6,674 bases of DNA, taken from contig JAQVRW010000175.1 in NCBI GenBank assembly GCA_028700875.1, forward strand, positions 1-6,674, given 5' to 3'. Shown piece by piece: positions 1 through 6,674 of this stretch. The notes under the pieces are model-generated. The model worked only from the letters and a program-made list of their open reading frames with translations. It ran no database searches and had not been told where the DNA came from. Each line of letters opens with the position of its first letter. Position 1 is the stretch's first letter. Made by a program: the position numbers and the translations under genes. This DNA is from Candidatus Zixiibacteriota bacterium. Its GTDB lineage: Bacteria; Zixibacteria; MSB-5A5; GN15; JAAZOE01.

Positions 1-726
1 GACTTCATCCAGGAAGATGCTGCCGCGGTGGCACTGTTCGAATTTGCCGATCCGTTTGAAATAGGCGCCGGTGAAAGCCCCCTTCTCGTGACCGAACAGT
101 TCCGATTCCAGAAGCGTATCCGAAAGCGCCGCGCAGTTGACCGACAAGAAGGTGTTGTTGCGTCGGCCGCTGTTGCGGTGGATGGCGTGAGCCACCAGTT
201 CCTTGCCGGTGCCGGATTCTCCGAAAATCAAAACCGCGGCGTCGGTCTTGGCGACCTGGCCGATCAGTTTGGCGATCTCGACTATCTCGGGGGATTGGCC
301 GATGATTTCGTTGGCCGGCATGTCTCCCTCCGGCTGCACGATCGTCCGGCCGGCTTCGTGCGCATAGCCGCAGGCTTTGTTGACGATGTCGATCAGTTTC
401 TCGACTTCGAACGGCTTGGTCAGATATTCATAAGCCCCTTCACGCATCGCTTCCATGGCGTTTTCGGTGGAGACATAACCGGAGATGACGATGACGGGCA
501 GCTCGCGGTCGATGCTGTGGATGGAGCGCAGAAGATCGAGACCGGAACATGACGGGAGATTGACATCCAGCATGACGAGATCGAGTTTGTCCTTGTTGTC
601 GGTGACATAGCGAGTGGTCGCTATGCCATCATCGAGATGATGAAAAGCATATTTTTCGGGATCAAACAAATTGATCACTGATTGTGACAGATCGATGTCG
701 TCGTCGACCAGGAGTACTCTTTTCAT
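1..726 (-). CDS. NtrC-family sigma-54-dependent response regulator, N-terminal 242 residues (C-terminus beyond window)
   Basis: Reading from the ATG at 726-724 gives 242 residues without a stop up to base 1, so the gene is open at its 3' end. Residues 1-120 are a receiver domain: acidic pocket D8-D10, phosphoacceptor D54 in LDVNLP, S82 and K104 in TKPF. A linker leads to an AAA+ sigma-54 activator domain from about residue 139, with Walker A GESGTGKE at 169-176, an intact GAFTGA loop at 216-221, and the start of Walker B (IFLDE) at 237-241. The rest of the AAA+ domain and the expected helix-turn-helix lie outside. By family it is a cytoplasmic activator that remodels sigma-54 RNA polymerase when phosphorylated. 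It is clearly distinct from the neighbouring PrsR: the receiver lacks the PrsR-type insertion after the phospho-Asp. No cognate kinase is seen next to it apart from PrsK. An in-frame ATG at 741 would add five residues (MGKDG), but 726 has the better ribosome site. The exact regulon is unknown. Confidence 0.95.
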   Translation of the reverse strand, partial: MKRVLLVDDDIDLSQSVINLFDPEKYAFHHLDDGIATTRYVTDNKDKLDLVMLDVNLPSCSGLDLLRSIHSIDRELPVIVISGYVSTENAMEAMREGAYEYLTKPFEVEKLIDIVNKACGYAHEAGRTIVQPEGDMPANEIIGQSPEIVEIAKLIGQVAKTDAAVLIFGESGTGKELVAHAIHRNSGRRNNTFLSVNCAALSDTLLESELFGHEKGAFTGAYFKRIGKFEQCHRGSIFLDEV

Positions 727-731
727 CCCGT

Positions 732-739
732 CTTTCCCC
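732..739 (-). promoter_or_regulatory. Ribosome binding site deciding the start at 726
   Basis: On the minus strand GGGGAAAG lies 5 nt before the ATG at 726. The alternative in-frame ATG at 741-739 is itself followed by these Gs and has only A/T-rich sequence before it, so 726 is the preferred start. The first G pair overlaps the edge of the palindrome at 738-753. Confidence 0.5.
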
Positions 740-753
740 ATAACACGTTATGG
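738..753. promoter_or_regulatory. Perfect 7+7 bp inverted repeat upstream of the second response regulator
   Basis: CCATAAC and GTTATGG flank a 2-nt centre (AC). The palindrome sits in the 97-nt gap between prsR and the second regulator, 12 nt upstream of the latter's ATG. A dyad of this size is typical of a dimeric regulator's operator. As RNA it could form only a weak 6-bp stem with a CGUG loop, which would touch the Shine-Dalgarno Gs. In the rest of 727-823 I found no convincing -35/-10 pair, no GG-N10-GC sigma-54 element and no hairpin followed by a T-run. Its function is inference. Confidence 0.45.
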
Positions 754-823
754 TATAGTACAATAATCGGCTGATTCCGGAGAAGCATTAGTGTCGGAAG
801 AGAAAAACAGCAGTTCTAAGCAA

Positions 824-2179
824 TCACTTTTTGAGCTGGTACTTTTCTATAAGGTCATAGAGGGTCGTTCGGCTGGTGCCCAATTCCCGGCTGACTCGCG
901 AGATATTCCAGTTATTTCGGGTGAGCGAATCGGCCAGGCATTTCCTTTCACTCTCTTCTCTAACTTCTTGTAAGGTGCGGCCTTTGACGCCTTCGGACGA
1001 AGCCTGAGGAAGGGTCAGGTCCTGGGGCCGTATCCTTTTGTCCTGGGCCATGATAACGGCCCGTTTGATCTTGTTTTCCAATTCCCGGACATTTCCCGGC
1101 CAGTCATAGACGGCGATGGCCCGCAAAGCCGCCTCGGAAAACCCCAAGCCCGTCTTGTTGTTTTCACGGGCATAGCGATTGAGAAAAGTCCCGGCTAATA
1201 AAAGAATATCATCGCCGCGCAGGCGCAACGGCGGCATCGGGATAGTGATGACCGAAAGACGGTAATATAAATCTTCCCGAAACGCGCCGTTTTTGACCTC
1301 ATCGATCAAGTCGCGATTGGTGGCGGCCAAAATCCGGACATCGAGACTGATCTCCTCCCGCCCGCCGATTCGTTCGATCTTGTGGTCTTCCAGGACTCGG
1401 AGCAATTTCACCTGAAGCTTCAGCGACAGCTCCCCAATTTCATCGAGGAATATCGTCCCCCGATCGGCCATTTCGAACTTTCCCCGTTTCTGGGTATAGG
1501 CGTCGGTGAAGGCCCCTTTTTCATGGCCGAACAATTCCGATTCGAGAAGGTTCTCCGGTATAGCGCCGCAATTGATGGTGACGAACGGACTGTCCCGGCG
1601 GGGACTGGAGGCATGAATAGCCTTGGCCGCGAGTTCTTTTCCCGTCCCGGACTCCCCCGTTATCAGGACGGTGTAGTCGGTCCCGGAGACGGTCTTGATG
1701 ATGCGGTACACTTCCCGCATCCTGGCCGATTCCCCGAGGATGCTTTCGAACGATTTCAGGCGCGCCAGTTCCGAAGCCAGCCGGCTGTTTTCCTTCTCCA
1801 GCTGGGCCACAACGATGCCCCGCTCGATGATGATCTTCAACTGGTCCAAATCGACCGGTTTACCGAAGAAATCATACGCTCCCCTGGCGATCGCGGTCAG
1901 GGCATGTTCCTTTTCACCATGACCGGTGACCATGATCACTTTGCAATAGGGATTTATGTCCAGGAACTTTTCGATCAAATCCAATCCCTCGACCGCTCCC
2001 TCACGCGGAGTCAGGGAAATGTCCAGAAGGACGACATCGGGCGCCTCCTGATGGGCCAGGTCCAGCGCCTGCGCGCCGCCGGAGAGTTCGCGCACGGTAT
2101 AGGTATCGGCCAGCGCCCATTTCAGCTGCGAGCGTATCCCCTCTTCGTCGTCGACCACAAAGACAGTATGCTTTTCCAT
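824..2179 (-). CDS. prsR: PrsR-type sigma-54-dependent response regulator (PEP-CTERM/EPS system family)
   Basis: This 451-residue cytoplasmic regulator has three parts. The receiver (1-120) has acidic D10/D11, phosphoacceptor D53, T85 and K107. It carries the extended loop after the phospho-Asp (about 54-65, SLTPREGAVEG) and the LKWAL motif near residue 19 that I recognise from PrsR proteins of exosortase-containing bacteria. A short coiled linker (about 124-142) leads to the AAA+ sigma-54 domain (about 147-380): Walker A GESGTGKE 175-182, Walker B IFLDE 243-247, arginine-finger region FREDLYYRL 300-308 and sensor II GNVREL 362-367. A Fis-type helix-turn-helix occupies about 421-447. The GAFTGA loop reads GAFTDA (222-227), an unusual change in the sigma-54 contact loop. 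Its ATG follows the prsK stop by 1 nt, so the two are almost certainly cotranscribed and form the cognate pair. Length fits the family. The family role is activating sigma-54 promoters of polysaccharide and PEP-CTERM genes; targets here are not visible. Confidence 0.9.
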   Translation of the reverse strand: MEKHTVFVVDDEEGIRSQLKWALADTYTVRELSGGAQALDLAHQEAPDVVLLDISLTPREGAVEGLDLIEKFLDINPYCKVIMVTGHGEKEHALTAIARGAYDFFGKPVDLDQLKIIIERGIVVAQLEKENSRLASELARLKSFESILGESARMREVYRIIKTVSGTDYTVLITGESGTGKELAAKAIHASSPRRDSPFVTINCGAIPENLLESELFGHEKGAFTDAYTQKRGKFEMADRGTIFLDEIGELSLKLQVKLLRVLEDHKIERIGGREEISLDVRILAATNRDLIDEVKNGAFREDLYYRLSVITIPMPPLRLRGDDILLLAGTFLNRYARENNKTGLGFSEAALRAIAVYDWPGNVRELENKIKRAVIMAQDKRIRPQDLTLPQASSEGVKGRTLQEVREESERKCLADSLTRNNWNISRVSRELGTSRTTLYDLIEKYQLKK

Positions 2180-2180
2180 C

Positions 2181-4277
2181 TCACTTGTCCCCCGGAAGGA
2201 AAACGGTAAAGGTCGTTCCTTCCCCTATGCGGCTGTCCACTTCCAGGCGGCCCCGGTGCGCCCGGATTATTTCCCGCGACTGATACATGCCGATCCCCAA
2301 GCCGTGCGGTTTGGTCGAACTGAACGGTTTGTACAACCGGGTGGCGATAAACTCCGGGTCCATACCGATCCCGGTGTCGGCGAAGGCCACTCCCACGGTG
2401 CGGTCGCCGGTGGGCGGGCAGACTTTGATTTGCAACGTTCCTCCGTCCGGCATCGCCTCGATCGCGTTCATGACCAAATTATCGAAGACCGAACCGACCT
2501 TTTCCGGGTCGACGTAAACTGTGATACCGGCAGGAACATCGAACGTCAGGGCGATCGACGTCACCGTATCCAGCTTGATCCGTTCCAGGGTTTTGCCGAT
2601 AAGCCCGGCCAGATCGGTTTTCTCCAGCGACAACTTATCGCCTGATTTCTGTTCCGTCAAGCGCGAGAGGATTTTCCTTTGGCGATCGACGGCCTTGCCG
2701 ATGGTCACCAGCGCGGCTTTCTGGAATTCCGGATTCTGAATGTTCTTTTCGGCATTCTGCATGAGCATTGACAACATGGCTACCGAATTTTTCAGATCAT
2801 GCATGACAAACGTCGAAATCCGGTGAAAGGATTCGATTTCGCGGGAGACGACCAATTCATCGGTCATCCGGGCGGCGAGAATGGTCAGCGCCACCGGACT
2901 GGCCGCGGCCTCGATAAACCCGATCTCATCGGATGACAATTCCCGTCCATCGCTGTGGTAGCCGATCCCCCAGAAGCCCAGGAATTGTTGGCGGGCCACA
3001 AACGGGGCCAGAAGAAACGCCTTGAAGGCGACCGGTTTTTCACACTCCGTCAATTGTTCCGCCTCGGCCGGAGCCTTCTCCCTCAGAGTCGCCGTTTCGA
3101 TGGGACGACCGAACCGATACAGCCAGTCGGCCAGGTGTTCGAGGCGCGCCCCCGGGATGCCGCGATCGATGCCGTCGCCGGAATAGAGCGTGTAGTTTTC
3201 CGACGACGCCGGTTCTTTGATGACAAAGCAACTGTGGTTTATCTTCAGGAGCCGTTGCAAAAGCCCGTTGGTCCGCTCATAGATGCCGTCCAGATTGAGC
3301 GTGACCGAAACCTCTTCGGCGAATTCCTTCCATTCCTCGGCATAGACTCCCCGCCGGGGCATGGACGAGGTGGCCATGGAGATGGCCTTCAAGCGCGAGC
3401 GCAACGTCTGTGATACGACCAGGATCATGAAGGTGAAGACCATAAGGATAAGGGTTACCACCGAGAAGAACAATCCTTCGTCGAGCTTGTATTTGACGAG
3501 CAGTTCCCCGACGCTGCCGACGAGCAGAAAGTAGACGCCGATCAGGACGACGGCGAGGGAGGAATAGACCGCCTTGCGGGTCAGGATGATGCCGTTCGAC
3601 ACCGGATCGAAGAGCATGTAATGGCGAGTCAACGGCACCCCGACCAGCGCGGCCAGCAGAAAGACGGCGCAGGTCATCCAGTCACTCACCTGTCGATACA
3701 GCATGGCCACGGTCGTCATGGCCAACAAGGCGATGCCATAGGCCACCAGCGGAAAGAACGACCGCCGGATTCTCTCGCGGGCCATCCCCAGCGATGATCG
3801 ATAGCAAACCTCGATGGCGTATAGCCCGGCGGTGACGGTTATGGCATAGAAGGCGCTGATAATCAGGTAGAGGCGTTTCAGATCCAGATACCACCGGTCG
3901 CCAAACATGGCCACATCCACGGCCCGCGCCCAGCAGGCATATATGAAAAGGGCCAGAGAGAAGGCGAGCGCCAACCAGGGCAGGCGCCGCCCGTTATGCC
4001 CGTATTCCGATCGATCAAGCCCCCATCGGGCGGCCAGCAGATACCAGGCCGACGGCAAAAAAGAAATATGGAAGAACAGCGGATAGTACCCGAGCGACCA
4101 GAAAGCCGAATGCGAGCTGGTTTCCATGCCGACGGCGATCGGCCCGGCCAGATTTACCAACAGGAAAAAGACAAAAGGACGGCCGTAGGGCTGGAGCCGT
4201 CGAGTGAGCAGCATCACGACGGTCAGCACCCCCAACAGTAAACCGGAAAAAAGAATGACGGCCTGAAGCGGGTTCAT
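2181..4277 (-). CDS. prsK: PrsK-type membrane sensor histidine kinase (PEP-CTERM/EPS system family)
   Basis: This 698-residue inner-membrane kinase is predicted to phosphorylate PrsR. The first ~290 residues are strongly hydrophobic, with about eight or nine membrane helices (roughly 5-25, 33-51, 60-83, 100-120, 133-155, 173-195, 200-217, 238-255, 270-290). A cytoplasmic GAF-like region follows (about 315-470). The dimerisation domain holds the H-box MHDLKN with phospho-acceptor H493. The ATPase domain shows the N-box (FDNLVMNAIEA, N600/N604), G1 DTGIGM (634-639), the PFSSTK segment (651-656) and G2 GLGIG (659-663). This order and length match PrsK kinases; the pairing with prsR directly downstream supports the name. 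The start at 4277 forms an ATGA overlap with the upstream gene and has no strong Shine-Dalgarno, suggesting translational coupling. There is no periplasmic sensor domain of any size, so the signal is probably membrane-borne or delivered by a partner protein. All catalytic residues appear intact. Confidence 0.9.
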   Translation of the reverse strand: MNPLQAVILFSGLLLGVLTVVMLLTRRLQPYGRPFVFFLLVNLAGPIAVGMETSSHSAFWSLGYYPLFFHISFLPSAWYLLAARWGLDRSEYGHNGRRLPWLALAFSLALFIYACWARAVDVAMFGDRWYLDLKRLYLIISAFYAITVTAGLYAIEVCYRSSLGMARERIRRSFFPLVAYGIALLAMTTVAMLYRQVSDWMTCAVFLLAALVGVPLTRHYMLFDPVSNGIILTRKAVYSSLAVVLIGVYFLLVGSVGELLVKYKLDEGLFFSVVTLILMVFTFMILVVSQTLRSRLKAISMATSSMPRRGVYAEEWKEFAEEVSVTLNLDGIYERTNGLLQRLLKINHSCFVIKEPASSENYTLYSGDGIDRGIPGARLEHLADWLYRFGRPIETATLREKAPAEAEQLTECEKPVAFKAFLLAPFVARQQFLGFWGIGYHSDGRELSSDEIGFIEAAASPVALTILAARMTDELVVSREIESFHRISTFVMHDLKNSVAMLSMLMQNAEKNIQNPEFQKAALVTIGKAVDRQRKILSRLTEQKSGDKLSLEKTDLAGLIGKTLERIKLDTVTSIALTFDVPAGITVYVDPEKVGSVFDNLVMNAIEAMPDGGTLQIKVCPPTGDRTVGVAFADTGIGMDPEFIATRLYKPFSSTKPHGLGIGMYQSREIIRAHRGRLEVDSRIGEGTTFTVFLPGDK
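2188..2193 (-). promoter_or_regulatory. Ribosome binding site of prsR inside the end of prsK
   Basis: GGGGGA on the minus strand lies 8 nt before the prsR ATG at 2179 and falls within the last codons of prsK. Translation of the kinase end would therefore run through the site, consistent with coupled synthesis of kinase and regulator. Confidence 0.45.
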
Positions 4278-5137
4278 CTATCGCTCTGATTGATATCCAT
4301 AAAAAACTTCACCGACGTACCCAGGAGGACGAAATTGACGGGAACGTCCACGGCGATGGAAATCACAATCAGAATATAAACCAATTCGGGATTAAATGAC
4401 GAAACAATTTTGGCCGATTCGGACACCGCCCATGAGGCCGGCAAGCCGACCAGGTACGGTAACAATACGAGTCCGATCGCGACAAAGGGATGCCGGAGGC
4501 TGACGCCCAGGGCTCGGCGAATGATGCGGCCCAGGGATTCCCCGCCCCGCATGATGCTCGGCAGAAGGAACAGGCAGAGGGCATAGATCAGGACGGTCAA
4601 CAAATGGATAACGCCCGTCATCGCCACCTGGCGGCGGGGCGCCGACTCCAACGAATATCCCAGGACATTTTGCAGGAAATCAAAGAAGTACCGGTTGAGC
4701 AGATAGAGGATGATTATCACCGCGCCCCAGACGAGGGTCAGCTGGAGATACCGACCGGCGGCCTTTCTGAAGGAAGTCATAAGCAGCGGCGGTTCGCCGC
4801 GATACAGGGCCATGAAGAGGTCGATGACGACGCCGAACAGCAACGCCTCGGCAAACAGGCCGACAATCAGGCGGGCGTAGCCGAAGTAATAGGGCATGAG
4901 CACGAAGTGCGCCGGGTAATGGAAGAATGCGGCCGAATATTCCGGCGAGATCAGGCGAACCCATCCGGACAGTATCGGGCCGGTGATTGGCGAAAAGAGA
5001 TAGTAATGCCAGGCCGCCAGGACAAAAGCGATCAGGGCTTGAATCAGAAGCGGCGCCCATACCGAGGGGTACCGCATCTGCCGCAGTGTCCGGCCATACA
5101 GGTACCAGAATTCCGACCATCGTATCCGTTCAGCCAT
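4274..5137 (-). CDS. Uncharacterised multi-pass membrane protein coupled to prsK
   Basis: I do not recognise a named family for this 287-residue protein. It starts with a charged, aromatic cytoplasmic-looking stretch (1-25), followed by about six hydrophobic segments (roughly 26-47, 88-112, 130-152, 172-193, 215-235, 250-275). The loops carry positive clusters such as FRKAAGR (123-129) and GRIIRRALGVSLRHP (203-217). The second of these, an amphipathic stretch leading into a helix, recalls YciC/DUF4013-like polytopic proteins of unknown function; this resemblance is a guess. No catalytic motif stands out. It begins 21 nt after the lipoprotein gene and its TGA overlaps the prsK ATG by 4 nt, so it should be made together with the kinase. 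A role as membrane partner or accessory sensor of PrsK is inference from context. It could equally serve envelope assembly. Confidence 0.85.
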   Translation of the reverse strand: MAERIRWSEFWYLYGRTLRQMRYPSVWAPLLIQALIAFVLAAWHYYLFSPITGPILSGWVRLISPEYSAAFFHYPAHFVLMPYYFGYARLIVGLFAEALLFGVVIDLFMALYRGEPPLLMTSFRKAAGRYLQLTLVWGAVIIILYLLNRYFFDFLQNVLGYSLESAPRRQVAMTGVIHLLTVLIYALCLFLLPSIMRGGESLGRIIRRALGVSLRHPFVAIGLVLLPYLVGLPASWAVSESAKIVSSFNPELVYILIVISIAVDVPVNFVLLGTSVKFFMDINQSDR

Positions 5138-5148
5138 GCTATCCCCCG

Positions 5149-5153
5149 CCTCC
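5149..5153 (-). promoter_or_regulatory. Ribosome binding site for the membrane protein gene
   Basis: GGAGG lies 11 nt before the ATG at 5137, within the 21-nt gap after the lipoprotein stop. A second purine run (GGGGGA, 5142-5147) sits closer, at 4 nt. Either could serve, and both support the start at 5137. Confidence 0.45.
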
Positions 5154-5158
5154 GCCTT

Positions 5159-6674
5159 TTATGGAACTGGAACTACGTTTGACTCGGATGATGCGCCCTG
5201 CACGTCGAAGATGAACACTTGATAATAAAATGGTCCGGTCCCGGTGGGTTTGTCGGTATAGGACGTAGTCCCAGTGTTGTTGATAATCGTGATGACGAGG
5301 CTGTCGTCATACCCGGATATCGCTGACTTGCCCCGCAGCAGCCGGTAAGACTCGAAATCGGCGGCATCGGATGCGAGCCAGGTCAGGACGACCGAAGAAT
5401 CGTCGGGACGATTGGCCGCCAGCACGGTTGGATCAGGAGCCTCGTTGTCCAGTGTCGCGAGAGATCCGACGTTCGACCCGGCGGAATTGCCGCGTGTGTC
5501 ATACACGTACAACCGATAGTAGTACGTGGTCGCAGCGGCTAGTCCCGTATCCCGATAATTCGTGGTTCCGACGCTGGTCACGGTCGTGACCAAAGTCTGG
5601 GTCGGAAACAACGTATCCGCGACCGGCGCATCCGACCGGAACAGTCGATAGGCGGCGAAATCGGAAATGCCCGATTTGGTCCAATCCAGGGCGATTTCGC
5701 GCGAGGAGACGGGATACCCGGTCAACGTTACCGGGTCGGGCGTGCAGGTGGCGGAGAGACGGGTGGCGGCCTTGACGGCCGTGGCCTGATTCCCGGCGGC
5801 ATCGGTAAAGCGCCCGGTTACCTCGGCATTATTCAGCTCCGTGTTGACCGGAATGTTATAGAGGAATTCATAGACGCCGTCGCCGGCGGTACGGTCGCCG
5901 CAGCAGCCGTTATCGTACAAGGTGATGGTTCCCAAACCGACGACATCGACCGAAGCATCGCCTCCGATTTCGCTTGTGTAAACCGAAAACAGGACGGTGC
6001 TATCGGGAGCGAGCACGCGGCTGCCGGAATTTTCCGTGACGGATTCGATGATCGCCGATTGATCCAGGATGATGCTATCGGCGGCGAATCCGGCCGAACT
6101 TCCACCGGCATTCATCTGGAAGCGGGCGAAGACGGTCTTCGTCATGTCGCCGTCGCTCAATTCGAAGTTCTTCGTCAGCGCATAACTTTCCCACTGTGCG
6201 CCGGCGAACAGGGAATCCTCGGACAACTGCACCAGGTTCGTCCCGGACGGGGCCGTCAGGCTGATGGCAACGGTGCGCGTGTTGGTATATTTATGACCTC
6301 CGGCGATGCTGATCGAGAACAGACCCGGCGCCACCGAGAACATGGGCGACGGTTCTCCTTCGAGGCTCGAGGTCGATACGGCCGAAACCTGGAAATAATA
6401 CAGCTGGCCGTTGGCCAGATTCCGCACGGTGTATCGCGTCAGCGCCGTGGAATCCAGGATCCTCATCTTGTCCACCGAGGCGGTATCACTATAGTACAAT
6501 TTGTACCGGGTTACCGCGGCCTGGTTATTGACCGTCCAGGAAAGTTCGATGAGACCGTCCCCTACGGCCGCTTTCAACCCCATCGGGGTTTCCGGTTGGG
6601 GAGGCAGAGGAGCCACCGGTCCGGGGGCATCAACTTCATTACTGCAACCGGCCGCCATCAGGACGGCCAGGAGA
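5159..6674 (-). CDS. Predicted lipoprotein with three fibronectin type III-like domains (signal peptide start beyond window)
   Basis: The frame is open through the right edge. The visible beginning reads LLAVLMAAGCSNE, the end of a lipoprotein signal peptide with the lipid-bearing Cys encoded at 6644-6646. The Met codon at 6658 therefore lies inside the signal peptide and is not the true start. Numbering from that Met: a Pro-rich tether (11-25); FnIII-like domain 1 (about 24-110); a beta-rich module (about 115-200) with a GDMTKTVFARF stretch; a second Ig-like module (about 201-300) with the loop DNGCCGDRTAGDGVYEF (250-265); then FnIII-like domains 2 (about 306-403) and 3 (about 407-497). Each FnIII unit shows the typical L-W ... 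Y-R-L ... YYY/YYF-Q-V pattern. Ser after the Cys favours outer-membrane sorting by the E. coli rule. The protein is probably exposed in the periplasm or at the surface and binds protein or polysaccharide; no enzyme motif is seen. It heads the visible operon, 21 nt before the membrane protein. Confidence 0.88.
   Translation of the reverse strand, partial: LLAVLMAAGCSNEVDAPGPVAPLPPQPETPMGLKAAVGDGLIELSWTVNNQAAVTRYKLYYSDTASVDKMRILDSTALTRYTVRNLANGQLYYFQVSAVSTSSLEGEPSPMFSVAPGLFSISIAGGHKYTNTRTVAISLTAPSGTNLVQLSEDSLFAGAQWESYALTKNFELSDGDMTKTVFARFQMNAGGSSAGFAADSIILDQSAIIESVTENSGSRVLAPDSTVLFSVYTSEIGGDASVDVVGLGTITLYDNGCCGDRTAGDGVYEFLYNIPVNTELNNAEVTGRFTDAAGNQATAVKAATRLSATCTPDPVTLTGYPVSSREIALDWTKSGISDFAAYRLFRSDAPVADTLFPTQTLVTTVTSVGTTNYRDTGLAAATTYYYRLYVYDTRGNSAGSNVGSLATLDNEAPDPTVLAANRPDDSSVVLTWLASDAADFESYRLLRGKSAISGYDDSLVITIINNTGTTSYTDKPTGTGPFYYQVFIFDVQGASSESNVVPVP

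Noticed and set aside
29..48. TGGCAC followed by TTTGCC on the plus strand, resembling a sigma-54 promoter.
   Set aside because: The GG to GC spacing is too long for a -24/-12 element, and the site is inside a coding region facing the wrong way for every gene seen.
739..741. Alternative start codon five residues upstream of the second regulator's start.
   Set aside because: There is no ribosome binding site before it, and the receiver domain begins normally at the Met encoded at 726.
752..760. Minus-strand TACTAT/TATACC as a -10 box for the second regulator.
   Set aside because: Each matches only four of six consensus positions, and no -35-like hexamer lies at the right distance, so I do not call a promoter.
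791..823. A possible terminator downstream of prsR.
   Set aside because: The minus strand has a T-run (TGTTTTT) after the prsR stop, but no stable hairpin precedes it.
1382..2209. A 275-codon open frame on the plus strand opposite prsR.
   Set aside because: It lies entirely antisense to a well-supported gene, its translation has no recognisable domain, and its openness follows from the GC-rich third positions of the minus-strand frame. The 230-codon frame at 4490-5182 and the 174-codon frame at 28-552 are rejected for the same reason.
6494..6506. Palindrome GTACAATTTGTAC (6+6 bp with a 1-nt centre).
   Set aside because: It lies inside the coding sequence of FnIII domain 1, far from any start, and is short enough to occur by chance.

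Overview
The window is a compact, single-orientation block. All five genes read on the minus strand, so gene order in transcription runs from the right edge to the left edge. Both outer genes are cut by the window. Coding density is near complete, and the largest gap is 97 bases (727-823). I see no RNA genes, mobile elements, CRISPR arrays or convincing terminators.

In transcription order the genes are: (1) 6674-5159, the body of a predicted lipoprotein with three fibronectin type III-like domains plus two further beta-rich modules, with its signal peptide start off the window; (2) 5137-4274, an uncharacterised multi-pass membrane protein of 287 residues; (3) 4277-2181, a 698-residue membrane histidine kinase with the architecture of PrsK (polytopic N-terminus, GAF-like region, HisKA/HATPase core); (4) 2179-824, a 451-residue sigma-54-type response regulator matching PrsR; (5) 726-1, the first 242 residues of a second, different sigma-54-type response regulator, easily missed because its stop lies outside the window.

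The junctions of the first four genes are 21 nt, a 4-nt ATGA overlap, and 1 nt. This strongly suggests one transcript with translational coupling. The fifth gene follows after 97 nt holding a perfect 7+7 bp palindrome next to its ribosome binding site, so it may be regulated separately.

PrsK/PrsR are known as the two-component pair found with exosortase/PEP-CTERM and exopolysaccharide systems. A likely reading is that PrsK senses an envelope or membrane signal and phosphorylates PrsR, which then drives sigma-54 promoters elsewhere. The lipoprotein and the membrane protein would be envelope partners or accessory sensors. No exosortase, PEP-CTERM protein or polysaccharide gene lies in the window, so the link to that system rests on family resemblance alone.

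The organism is a Gram-negative-type bacterium of moderately high GC. FnIII-rich lipoproteins, many NtrC-type regulators and prsK/prsR together would suit an uncultivated lineage of the FCB group (for example Zixibacteria-like) or a deltaproteobacterial-type lineage. This placement is a low-confidence impression from style, not from a marker gene.
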